Source: Limonium bicolor
Lineage: Eukaryota > Streptophyta > Magnoliopsida > Caryophyllales > Plumbaginaceae
Direction: 5' to 3'
Length of the DNA: 64,000 nt
Assembly: GCA_023374045.1 (NCBI GenBank)
Contig: CM041776.1
Span: 43,592,171-43,656,170, forward strand
Of the stretch, positions 12,060-23,116 are shown in pieces (positions within the stretch are counted from its first letter, which is position 1; every line of letters starts with the position of its first letter). The notes under the pieces are model-generated. The model ran no database searches. It was not told where the DNA came from and was given only the letters and a program-made list of their open reading frames with translations. The position numbers were made by a program, and so were the translations under genes.

Positions 12060-12382
12060 GATATTAAAAAAAACGACCACACAAGAAACACTTATACATA
12101 TAAGCGTTTCTTATACTCTCGCGCCAAATGTCATAAAGAACGTTTATAATACATAAGCGTTTTTTTGTTCATACATAAAGAATGCTTTCTAGCAGAAAGC
12201 GTTCTTTATGCTCCGTCGATGCCCCGCCTCCTTACGCACCTTAAAAAACGCTTTACTAAGAAGCGTTCTTTAAAAGACCGTATAAAAACGCTTACAAAGC
12301 GTTCTTTAAGTTGTTTGACCATTTGCGTCGCTGGCATAAACAACGATTATAAAACGTTCCATAAGGCAAATGAAAGCGTTAT
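12060..12382. repeat. Right subterminal repeat array of the CACTA element
   Basis: Repeated AAGCGTTCTTT and AAAGAACG words in both orientations match the left array at 2871-3205. They mark the right end of the element. Confidence 0.8.
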
Positions 12383-12403
12383 TTATTCTTTTTTCCACCA
12401 GTG
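12383..12403 (-). repeat. Right terminal inverted repeat of the CACTA element
   Basis: Read on the minus strand it begins CACTGGTGG and runs into the A-rich tail and GAATAA shared with the left end. TTT follows as the target duplication. Confidence 0.9.
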
Positions 12404-12890
12404 TTTATAGTCACCTAGGTTAATTAGGGCCCGTTGGTTCGGACATTAGGTCCGTAGCCACGGACAAAATTTAATTTTGACTTTCAAAACCCTAGTTTAG
12501 ATAATTTCAATTTTAACCTTTTAATTTCAGTAAAAAAATCTTAAAAAATAAATAAAAAATCAGAAACATGCACACTTAGATAAAACAACCACATAATAAG
12601 CCGTGATTAACTAAGTAGAGGAAAAATGACTTAGAAGGGTAGTGATAGTAAATTGAACCCAGAAAAATCGAATACCAAACCCGCAAACTCAAACTATACC
12701 TTTCCTAATTTACCCTAGGTTAAAATTAGGTGGTGACTCTAAATAGGTTCCAGTGAGCTAACTTAGAATTTAATAATTAATGTCATTTGACTTAGTTATT
12801 AAACTTAGGTTATAAGTGGACCTAGAACCCGACCAGATCCTAATCAACCTAAATAAACATAGGATAGGGGTTTGAAAATCGAGGCTCACA
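12404..12890 (+). mobile_element. Ogre/Tat-type 5' LTR, second part
   Basis: This continues the LTR interrupted at 2847 and ends ...GGCTCACA at 12890. The element's primer binding site follows 3 bases later. The first 3 bases are the TTT target duplication. AT-rich, with no ORF. Confidence 0.7.
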
Positions 12891-12893
12891 TAA

Positions 12894-12911
12894 TGGTGAC
12901 TCTACTGGGGA
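12894..12911 (+). promoter_or_regulatory. Primer binding site of Ogre/Tat type
   Basis: TGGTGACTCTACTGGGGA directly follows the LTR end. It resembles the tRNA-Arg-type primer sites (TGGYGACTC..CTGGGGA) described for Ogre-like elements. This assigns the host element to the Tat/Ogre group and fixes its plus orientation. Confidence 0.7.
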
Positions 12912-13241
12912 CCAACTCTTAATTTTAAACTTGTTTAATTTTAAGATAAGGGCTTAACTAGAAAATGTTATTTATGGCTTTTATTACCTTGCTTGAATTA
13001 CCTTTGTGCGCACTTTTATTCCTAGCAATTCTGTATCATATGAGAGCGAGGGTCCACGCAAACTGATCTTACCCAAGGACCCACCTCAGGCGACCCCTGT
13101 CAGGGACTCACATCTTTTAATGTGATGTCAATAAGTGGGGGAAAAGAGAAGGATGTCGTCTAACCACATCCCCTTAATACCTGGGCTTTTAGCCCCAAGC
13201 ATTTTTCCTGGCAGGGCCCTTACCAAGCCCAATGTTATGTC
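12912..13241 (+). mobile_element. Leader of the Ogre-type element, cut by the second CACTA element
   Basis: This non-coding stretch lies downstream of the primer site. No gag is reached before the CACTA terminus at 13242, and the rest of the Ogre element is not in the window. Confidence 0.55.
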
Positions 13242-13437
13242 CACTACTAGAAAAAACGGATTTACCTACGAAACGTTTTGTGGGTAAGTGGTGGGTATTT
13301 AATTTACCCACGGAATACCTACGGAACCGTTTCGTGGGTAAGCTAATTACCTTCCAAATAAAATTCCCGTAGGTAATTGCCTACTACATGCCCACGGAAA
13401 AGTCCGTGGGTAATTACCTACAGATATGTCCGTGGGT
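13242..13437 (+). mobile_element. Second CACTA element: left terminus and subterminal repeats
   Basis: It starts CACTACTAGAAAAAAC at 13242, a canonical plant CACTA terminus. It is followed by dense TACCCACGGA/CGTGGGTA repeats in both orientations. The stretch is interrupted at 13437 by a solo LTR. The matching right terminus is not in the window. Confidence 0.85.
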
Positions 13438-16400
13438 TGAAATACCCCAAACCTTGATATGTGGTTTAAATATCAAATTATGGTATGTAAAGGCTAAAAA
13501 GTGCCTTAGTAACATCAGTGAACAATTTAAACCATAATAAATGCAATAAAGCATTAAGACCAGTTTGAGCAAAAACATGCTCTAAGCTATGAGTGAACTT
13601 GGTTAGGACCCAAAGAGCCTACCAAGACTTGATAAATTTAATTATGATTTAATAAGGCTAAATAAGTCCTTAAGAAACTTTGGTGGACAGTTAAACCAAA
13701 TAAACATAAGAAAATACCTTAAAGTCAATATGAGCAAAATGTGCTCTAAGCTTGATGAATGTGTATAAGACTAATGGTCACCTATACCTTATTTATATGT
13801 TAATGAACTATTAAATCAATTACTAAAGAAAACCAAGCTTGAAACAAGTTAAAACACAAAATGTGCTTTAAGGAGTCTTAAGCACGTTTTTGAAAAATTG
13901 TCTTGTAAATGAGTTTTGAATGGCTAAATGTCCATCATTACTCTTTAATTAACATGTGTACTATATAGTATCACATTTGGGTGGCCATATTTAGTGGGAA
14001 ATCAAAAATTTCACTTCTATGTGCCTTAGTTTGTGAATAGTAACTTTTATAAGCTATTTTGTAACATTAATTTATAAGTAATTAAATTGGTCAACAAAGA
14101 CTATACCCCCTCTAGGCATAATGGTGGCCGGTTTTTTGTAGTGAGTCACCAAGTTGTAAAAGAAATCAAATAAGTAAAGTAAAACTTTAAAGTAAAGTAC
14201 TATTTGCTTTATAAGTTACAATATCTCTTAAAGCAAATTCTATCTCATTCTCTCATTTCCTCCTTGTTCACACGGCTCCACACTCTCTTTTCTCTTTCTC
14301 ACGTTAAAAGCACCACCACCATGGAAGTCCACCTTTTGACCACATGTAAAACCTAGCTCACTTAACCAAATCAAAAACAAACACCACCATTCTCTCCCCT
14401 CATCAAGCTCTTCATTTCTATCTTCTCAAAATTGAAGATCACCATTTCGGTGCCATGGAGTTCCACCATTGATGGAGCTTGAGCTTGTCTTTCCACATAT
14501 TATTGATCTCCTTTGCTCCTAGGTAAGGAATCTCTAAGAAAAATCAAGTTTCCTCCATGTTTTGTGTGTGACCGAAAATATTCATTAATGGAGCTCCTTG
14601 TGTTGCCTTGTTCTAGCTCCATTTGAATCTTTCAAGGACTAGGTGAGTCCTCTCTTCATAGATATTCAAACACCCTCCAAAGATTGGTAAACAACTACAT
14701 TAATGCTTTGAAATAATGTAAACCTAGGGTTTACAATGAGATGAGCTTAAAGCTTGAATACTCATTATGTTGTTGTATAATGTTTAGAAGTTGACAAAAC
14801 ACCAAATACCCCACCGGTTTTACAAGGAAACAAGAAAGAAGTTTGTGAGGAAAAAGAGTAAACAAACTACTCAATGTAGTTTAAATGCCTTAGGAAAATG
14901 AGCTTGATTTGCTTGATAAATACCTAAGGAGCCAATGGTGAGTGACCTAGTAAAATGTTCTCAAGAACTAGTAAAAGAACATATGTTTTGGTGTATGTAT
15001 TGCAGGTCAAAGGCATTATTTGTGGGAAATTCATGTTTAAGGTTATGCAATTTAAGGGCCTAAGAGCCATGTTATTAAGGGCCTAAGTGCCAAGCAATTT
15101 AAGTTATGCACTATATTGTGATGTTGCTTAATGTGTGAAGTTTGTGTATAAATGTGTTTGATGGATTTTAGGTGTTTTGAATGAAATAAGGTAAAAACCT
15201 AAGTGTTTTGGATGTGAGTATATCAGGAGAAGCTATGGCCAAATTTGGAAAAATGTGTGAGAAGTTCTAAGTGTTTTAAGTGGTTTTGGTGAACTAGGAA
15301 GTGTTATAGGTGAATGAATGTTTACTTGAGAAGAAAACATTGTTAAGGTGATTTTGAGTGATGCAAGGATTTAGGTGTTATCTTGGAAGTTCTAGGATTC
15401 ATGTGTGTTTGTGATGTATTAACGTCTTGGAGGAGTTGTTTAAGGTTTAGGTAAGGTTGGTGTTCAAGGAACAAGTGATGTTTAGGTATGATGTAAAAGG
15501 AGATTTAGTTAGTAAGAAAATAATGCTTAAGAATTGATGTTAAGATGGAAGAAAGTGTTTTTGGGATAGTAGTTATAATAGGTGAGAACACCATTTAGGA
15601 ACCTAGTACAAATGTGAAAGTGTTAAGGAATTTTTTACAAGGAAATAAGTAAAGGTTTAAGCGTTAGCAGATGAGTTTTAGTGGATGTTGTATGTGATAT
15701 AAGGTTACCCAAATGTTGTTAGGAAACATTAAGAGGCCTTAGGGAGTTGGGTGAAGAATTGGTCTTTTGGTAAGTTTAGAGGCGACCGACCCAGGGGTTC
15801 CGACCCAGTTTGGGTCGTCGAGCCTCTGTTAGTTTAGGAATGTGTTCGTTAATGGTCCGACCCAAAGGGTGGGTCGGACATGGGTCGGTCGTTCAAGTTT
15901 CAAAGAAGAAAATGTTCGCACATGGTCCGACCCAGTCGCTGAGTCGGACGTGGGTCGGACGGCATGATTATAAGGAAGTAAAAGGGTTCTGTAATGGACC
16001 GACCCAGCTGTGGGTCGACGTGGGTCGGTCGGACCCAAAATGGTTTAAGGTTTAATGATATGTGATGATGGGGATTGGTAGGTATGATGGTTCGGATGTT
16101 AAGACATGTTTAGGGGAGTTTTAATGACCACCTAAGTGGGTTAAAAGTTGTATTAAAATGTGAGAGTCAAACCCGTTAAAAATGTTTAGTTATGTAACCT
16201 AAGTAACGGGAAAAAATTAAGCGTGACTTAAATGATCAAGCAAACCCCGATGTTTAATGAAAACACGTGTGATGTTAACAGTTGTTCGAGATTGCTTCGA
16301 GGAACAAATGGACAGGATAAGTGGACTCCGGTGACAGGTAATGGTTTTCTTTGCACCTGTGTCCTACCGGATTACACCGGCTTGTAGCCAATGTGTTTTT

Positions 16401-17882
16401 TCTTATGTTTGCCACGTTATGAGATAATCATGAACGAGTTTACAGTCGTTATTATTGTATGTTTACGTGCCGATACCGGTAACCTCGAATGCGCTTGAAG
16501 GGCTAGTTAACCATTATTAGTAACGTAGAGAACGGTATCCGGTAACAACGTTTCCGACCTAAGGACGTTCTAACCACGGCTATGCGTGAGTTGGTTATGT
16601 GATGTTTGTGGTGTGATGTTGTTGTACGTGAAGTATGACTCTCTCTTCCCTTGTGTATGTCTGACAAGACTTAACTCAATTTTGTGATTGTTTAATAAAG
16701 TTCAAAGTTGAACTTCTAATAAGTGCTAACGGGGGGAGTGAGGAGTCCGGTCTGTTCCGGCCACGCGTGTGATTATGGGGCGTTGTCATAGCAGGTTCGA
16801 TCCCTCTGTATGTTATGGTTTTTTCCATAGGGTTCCCAACCTTCCCTTAGCTTAACCAAGGCTATTACTGACTCACGTCGGGCCACAGGGCATACTATTG
16901 TTATGTTTGTTTGGTGGCTTGGATCACTATATCCGAGGCACCTTGTTTAAGTTACCGTTCATTAACGAGACGGTAACGAGTTATTAACGAGCTTATCATG
17001 AGACTGGCACAAATCTCTAGGCTCACAGTGTATTAGTGATGTTTGGGTCGGTACCTAAGAGGACTTCCCGTTATGTTATGTATCTTTGTGTGATGCAATA
17101 TCTATTGCGGTGTTATGTTGTGCACGTGGAAACGTGCAAAGTGTTGTTAATGTTGTTATGTAGTGTATGTTATATGTTGTAAAATGTGGAGTGTGTGGAC
17201 AGGATATGATTCCCAGTTTGTGATAAGAGGCGTTTAAGGATAACCGATTTAGGGTATGTGTCGTCTATTAAGGAAGGCCGTCCGTGGAGGAAAAACACTC
17301 TAGGGATGATGAATACCATGGGTGACTTGTTAAAGTGAGTATTCCGATTGCTGAGCCCATTGAGGCGAAATGTTAAGTGTTGTGTGTTTATTGTCACATG
17401 CATGATTTAAATATAATCAACTGCATGCTAAGACGACAATTAGGTGCGTGGCCCGGTAGCATGGTGGGCTGCGGATTACCATACCAGCAAAGGTGCTGAG
17501 CCCCTTGGGGCCACCCCTTTCTCTTCTTTCCTATTTCAGGTACGAAGTGCTGGAAGCGTTCGAGAGTAGGACGGGTAGTCATTGTACATGGGTAAACTTT
17601 TAAGTGTATGTATACAGTATTGTAGTAAGACCGAAATTGTTGTCGGCACCAGTTTATAAATACTCGGTATAGTTGGAAGGTGTTTATGTGTTGTTGTGTT
17701 ATGGAAAGGGATAGTATGTGTAGACGCTCGGGAATTTAGCCCTCAGACCGGTACAATGTGTATGTATTAGCCTGTTAGCCACGTGGGTGGCTAACGGCGT
17801 GTAACACCAACGAGTTAAGTGTGTGTGTTGTTCTTCCGCTGCAGTTCATTGTAAGTATGTTAATGTTGGATGGGGTGTTACA
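13438..17882 (+). mobile_element. Solo LTR, 4445 bp, LARD/Tekay-related family
   Basis: It begins TGAAATACCCC and ends GGGGTGTTACA, flanked by a perfect 5-bp duplication TGGGT (13433-13437 and 17883-17887). There is no PBS or polypurine tract next to it, so it is a product of LTR-LTR recombination. The sequence is close to the LTRs of the LARD at the window end: compare 13438 onward with 62962 onward, and 17400-17520 with 57590-57715. It inserted into the subterminal repeats of the second CACTA element. Short ORFs within it look fortuitous. Confidence 0.92.
15784..16040. repeat. Tandem palindromic array in the solo LTR, period about 70 bp
   Basis: Four units start near 15784, 15854, 15923 and 15996. 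Each has a CCGACCCA core paired with TGGGTCGG as an interrupted inverted repeat. It occupies the position where the related LTRs carry arrays with a different core sequence. Confidence 0.8.
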
Positions 17883-18898
17883 TGGGTAAACACCCATAGA
17901 ATACCCACGAAACTCATATTATGTTGGCCCGTGGATACCCACGGGAAAATTTACCTACAAAAATTTTCGTGGGTAAACACCCACTGATACCCACGGAACT
18001 CATGCTATGTCACCACGAGGATACCCACGGAATACCCACGGGACAGATTACCCATGGAAATTTCCGTAGGTATTTCTTACGGATTACATACGGAATAAGA
18101 GTCTGGTTTTCCATGTGATTTACCCATAGAATACCCACGTGACAGATTACCACGTAATAATTCTGTAGGTATTCCATATGTATTCTAGGGACGTTAGCGT
18201 GGCTGGAGCTGATTTACCTACAGACATTACCGCGGGTATTCCATTTTTTTAAATGTTACAGCGAACCTGCATTGCAAATACAATTAGATTTACCAAAACC
18301 AAAGCTATTTTCTACAACACAAAAGCATAAGACAAATAAATTTAACCATAAGATACAAACCATATTTATTCAACCTTCTGAATATCAAACATTCAATCAA
18401 CTCAAATCTTTATAATCTCAAGTAGTTCACTATCCTCATCGTTGTAATCTCAATCGGTATCTCACTAGAAACCGGTTCTAGCTAAGATCAACAAACGTCA
18501 ACAACTTACAATCGGTATCTCACTAGAAATCCGGTTCTGAAGTGGCACAAATCTGAATTGAAAACCTGTATTATCTTCACTTTGCTCATCATTGGCTCAA
18601 TGACCCCAGTGTCTACATTGTTGCATCCAACTCCCTTATACAGATCCAATCCCATACTAAAGCGTTCGTGGTTAAAGAAAATGAAACAATATATCAAGTA
18701 GATTAATACTGTGATAGTGTAAACGGTTTAAGAAAACATAAATAGTATGTTCAGTACATTAATGTTGTGATAATGTTTGTGTTAGCATAGAAAACATGTA
18801 CAATAGGCCTATGAAGACAATCTGAAAACTAATACCGTGACAGATGTTGTTTAACAGCCTTTATCTGAGCAGTATGGTGATACGCTCGAAGCTTAGCT
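17883..18898 (+). mobile_element. Second CACTA element: continuation after the solo LTR
   Basis: Positions 17883-18240 continue the TACCCACGG/CCGTGGGTA repeats. From 18250 the sequence becomes AT-rich with no convincing ORF. It holds a direct repeat of about 28 bp (atcggtatctcactagaaa..., 18452 and 18511). It is cut at about 18898 by the LARD LTR. The right end of this transposon is not in the window. Confidence 0.75.
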
Positions 18899-21800
18899 AC
18901 CAAAAATGGTGATTAAATTACTCTAATATGATTATTAAAGGCCTAATGGTGCCTAAAGAGTATTGGTAAAGAATATAAAACACAAAGAAAAGAGAAAATG
19001 TGCAAACCGCGAAAAACGCTAAAATGCGCATTAAATGAAAATATGAGATATATGATCTCGTAAGGGTCCGAGATGGATTCCTAAGGCTTATTTAGTCCTA
19101 ATTAGTGTACGGGAAAGATTCCCGAAGAAAACGGATCCAAATAATGGATTAAAACGCTAACGGAGTTTTAAAGCACGTTTTTCGAGAAAACCCGAAAACG
19201 TTACTTTAAGTGGTCAAACGGACCCGTAAAAATTAAAGTTGATTAAATAAATATAATTATGTATTAATGGAAGCTTAATAGCCATTAAAAATATAGAAAT
19301 GAGGAAAATCCGAAAAACGGGCCCGGTTAGTGAATAGTGCCAAACCGGGTAAATAACGAGCGTTTTCTGTCAAAAACCGAAAAACGCTCCAGCATGCATG
19401 TATACAGTGGGGCCGATTTTATTGGCTTAATTAGCCTTCCCCCTCTCTAATAATAGTTAGGAAATAAAAGAAGAAAGAAAAGAAAAGTAATAAGAGAAAT
19501 AAATAAGGCTTACTACTCTCTCTCACCTCCTTCTTTATTTCTTTCACGATTGTTTTTCCCCCCTCCAACTAAGCTCCTTCTTCTTCATCCTCTGTAATGC
19601 CGATTCCAAAGGGAGCTCACAAGCCCATCCTCAATCTCTCCTCACTTGCTCATCTCTTCACCAAATCACACAAAAATACTACCGTTAGATTCGTATCGGC
19701 GAGGGCTACGTTTTCCACCCTTCAAAAGCTTGAAACCTTCATCTTCATCTCCATGGAAGTAGGCCATTTTAGAGCTTAAAGAAGTGTTTTTGAGTCTCCA
19801 ACATCTTCTTGATACTCCAAGGTAAAAAGAAAGTCAAAAGCTCTTCATTTCTAGCTAGTTCTTCCAATTTTAAGAAATTCCTCCACGTTGAAATTTTCCC
19901 CTTGTCCAGCCGGTTCTTCTTGTTTTTGAGGAGTGCTGGAACTTCATCATTTTGATTGCCTAAGCTCTCCATTTGGACACTTGAAGGTAGTCTCTAAGCT
20001 AAACCCTAAAAACTAGCTCTTGTAATACTAGTTTTTGTGAGGGAAAAATAGAATTAATAAGCTTAATATGTGTCTATGGGGATATGATTGTAGATGGCAA
20101 TCTAGACCCCCTTGTGTGTTGTGAAAACAAGAAAAGAAAGAGAGAGCAAGAGAAAGAGGAAGAAGGAAGAAAACCGAAAAAGCAAGGTAAAAAGCTTACC
20201 TTGAGTTAGTTTTATTTGACTTGTGAATCATATGTTAGGTGAATTAAGGACCTTGAATTGTGGTAGTCTTGATACTATAATGTTGGTGTTGAATGGAATG
20301 TCTCAATGGGTTTAAGTGTGCAAACAAACCTAGGAAACTAAGCTAGTCATATGTGTGAACCATGGGAATTTGATGAGTTATTAATGCCTAAACCAAATAG
20401 GTGTGAGAAGTGTTTGGAGCTGTTTTGGTGTGGTGAAAATGCTTAGTAAAGCAAGTAAGTGCTGATAAAATTTGCCTAGGAATGGATAGATTTGGGTGTT
20501 TTTTATAAGGATGAAACTAGTGTTTAAGAGGTGTTTAGTGAGTGATTATGGTTTGAAAACCAAACCAAGAAGAAGAGTGTGTTAGCAGTGGAAATATGTC
20601 ATTTTGGGTGCAAGGAATGGCATTAGTGAGTGAGGTTTGAATGGTAAGAAGAGGGTACCAAATCTGTTCAAGGAGTTAAGGAACAAGAAACCAAGTTATG
20701 AAATTATAAGTGAATTGAGTGAATTAAGCATGACATAGTGAGTGGGCTTGGTGATTAGGTTAAGATAGTTTAGAAGGGTAATTAAGTGCTAAAACATGTA
20801 GATTAAAAGTGGGAAAGATTGGAGAATCAATGGTGAAAGAATGAGGTTGTAACAGATTTGGAAAATGCCAAATCTGTCAAAACTGCAAGCAGGGTCCGGG
20901 ACTTGGTCCCATGGACAAGGTCCCGGACCACCCCCTTAATTCATGCCGAGAGTTCACCCTGCACCTGGTCCGGGACTTGAGATATGGACAAGGTCCCGGA
21001 CCACCCATGAAAATTCACCTAAGAGTTTGGAAATGTATTGGTCCGGGACTTAAGATAGGGACCAAGTCCCGGACCCCCCCCCCCCCCAGAAACCTACAGA
21101 GAGTGTTTTAAGGGTTTAAATGATGGGGTTTTGAATGTTAATGATGTTATAAGATGTTAAAGCCTTGTTTGGTGACATGTAAAGGCCCTAGAAAGTGTAA
21201 GAAAGTGTTAGAAGTGATTGAGAAGTGAGAACTCAAATTGACAAGAGTAAAACCGAGCTAACGGGATAACGGGGTAAATACGGGAATAACATTTTATTAT
21301 GTACCGTATAAGTTTAGTATTAACAATAATGTTTGAAACATTATCAGAGAATCGTGCGTGACCCGAGCATGGTGAGATGACACGGTAAAAGTGAAAACCC
21401 CGGTGAAAGGTATGATTTTCTCATGCCCCGTATGCTAACCGAGTTACGTTGATATGTGTGTTTGCGTGCCGGCTTAATCAAGATTAAAGCATGAAAATAA
21501 TCCCTTGTTTGATTATGTATGCCATGTTGTATGTTGATTGAGCTAACATACCTGTATGCCGGTGTGGTCTAACATAGTGTAAAGACCGACTCATAGTGTG
21601 TAACGTTTGGCTTGAGACCCATAGATCGGGTCGATGCGTATTATAACGAAAACGTGCAAACACACGAACTATCGATTAAAGTATAACGATAACGCAAACA
21701 TATGAACTCCCTAGAATGTGAGGAGAAGTACGGGTTGAGTAAACACCCGATAACGGTTAGAAAACCATATCGAAATAAACCACGAAAAATATGAATGTGG

Positions 21801-23084
21801 AAAGATAAATGAACCTCCATCTAGAGGATTGTAGAAAGTTCAAAGATGTGAACTAGTAAAGAAGGTAAAAGAGACCTAAGGGATTAGTAACTCCCATGAG
21901 ACAAGGTCGACCTCCTATAAGAGGATTTTACCCGGTATAAGAAAATAACCGAAAGTATGAGTAAATGAAATGTATGGGTAACTCTTAAAACCTAAGATTA
22001 ACCGAACTTGAGTAATATTTCCAAAGTCCTTGGAAACGTCGAGAGTGATGTTTCTAGACTAAAACACATAATATTATTATAACTCCGAGAGAGGAGTGTA
22101 TGGGGACGTGAGTAGTCGGACCTATGTAAAAAGAGATAGGAACTAAGAGAGAGTTCCGGGAGCTAGTTGAACCTTCCCACCATGCTAGACCCAGAGTAGG
22201 GTCGAAACCGGGGAAGTAAGACTATGCTCGAGAGCCATGAGTTTTGAGTTTGCATTAAGAGTAACAAGCGTGACGTAGGAGACCTGTAGTGTCTCGAGAA
22301 TCTGCAAGAGCTTGAGTTTAATAACCCGAGAGCGTGGGTGAGATAATGAGTATAATAACCCAAGAGAATGGGTGAGTATAGAATGAGTAGCCCAAGAGAA
22401 TGGGTGTGTATAAAAAAATAAGTAACCCGAGGGAGCGGGCAAGTTATTGAATGAGTAACCAAGGTAAGTGAGGTATAACCCTCAAGGCCTAAGAGTAAAA
22501 TAATACAACTAAAAACCTTGTTATGTTAGTTAGGAATTGTGTTTCGTGATTGGATATGGATTCCTTGTGTAATATACATATATATCGTATTGTTGTGATG
22601 CATGTCGTTTGATTAAAATGAACCCCATGTATATCCGACCAAAAGTACTCGGCGTACCGCGGTTAGCACGCGGTATATGCGAATTTCATATGCAGCTTTA
22701 ACCTGAGCCCCTAGGGGCATCGTTTTTATTCGCAGGTACACCAGAGACGAGACCGTTCGAGTGTAGGACTGGGTCAGTGGTTAGCATGGGTAGTTAGATT
22801 TAATTACTTATGTATTGAAAGAGGTGTAAGACCGTATATGTAGTCGGCATCAATATATTGTAGACTCGGTATAGTAAAGTAATGAGTTGAGTTTGTATTT
22901 CTGTTGAGTACTCGGCTGTTTCAGTCCATCAGACCGTTACTATATGTGAGTTAGGCCTGGTTAGCCACGAGGGTGGCTAACGGCGTTGTATCACCCTCTG
23001 TTGTATTAGAGTTCCGCTGCCAGTTTAATGGTAATTTGTAACAGTTTAAGAGGTAATGACGAGATTAGCAGTTGGGGTGTTACA
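18899..23084 (+). mobile_element. LARD-1 5' LTR (about 4.2 kb, first bases missing)
   Basis: It ends GGGGTGTTACA at 23084, followed by the primer site. The left end aligns with the 3' copy only from about AAAAATGG (18902), so roughly 15 bases of the start (which should read ..AATACCCCGGACC) are missing or altered. The body matches the 3' copy at 28121-30693 closely, with scattered one-base indels. A pyrimidine-rich leader near 19500-19600 and a 60-codon ATG frame (19597) recur in both copies. They are probably LTR leader rather than a gene. Confidence 0.85.
20893..21075. repeat. Tandem palindromic array in the LARD-1 5' LTR
   Basis: Three units start at 20893, 20967 and 21040. Each is GGTCCGGGACTT with an inverted AAGTCCCGGACC about 20 bases later. 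The period is 73-74 bp. A run of C residues follows (about 21077-21089). Confidence 0.85.
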
Positions 23085-23088
23085 AAAA

Positions 23089-23116
23089 TGGTATCAGAGC
23101 GAAGTATCGCTCTGAT
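23089..23116 (+). promoter_or_regulatory. Initiator tRNA-Met primer site embedded in a 10-bp hairpin (LARD-1)
   Basis: TGGTATCAGAGC (23089-23100) complements the 3' end of plant initiator tRNA-Met. ATCAGAGCGA (23093-23102) pairs perfectly with TCGCTCTGAT (23107-23116) across an AGTA loop. The downstream arm thus mimics the primer tRNA end and could mask the site. Confidence 0.9.

Larger units (their letters stand above)
2848..12403 (+). mobile_element. Complete CACTA (En/Spm-like) DNA transposon, 9.56 kb
   Basis: Both ends are present. The left TIR starts CACAGGTG with an A-rich tail (2848), and the right end reads back as CACTGGTGG with the same A-rich tail (12403). The insertion is flanked by a 3-bp duplication TTT (2845-2847 and 12404-12406). 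Subterminal arrays of AAGAACGCTT-type repeats lie inside both ends. Internally, in order, are a TNPD-type transposase with Transpos_assoc, Tnp2, DUF4218-like and DUF4216-like parts, a TnpA-like gene and a ULP1-like protease. All are on the plus strand. Stops and frameshifts make this copy non-autonomous as assembled. It sits inside the Ogre-type LTR. Confidence 0.93.

Noticed and set aside
19597..19779. 60-codon ORF (MPIPKGAHKP...) recurring at 28822
   Set aside because: It recurs only because the two LTRs are copies. It has no known domain, so I treat it as LTR leader.
21074..21092. Poly-C run as a regulatory tract
   Set aside because: A simple homopolymer after the palindrome array. It varies in length between the two LTRs and may be a sequencing artefact.
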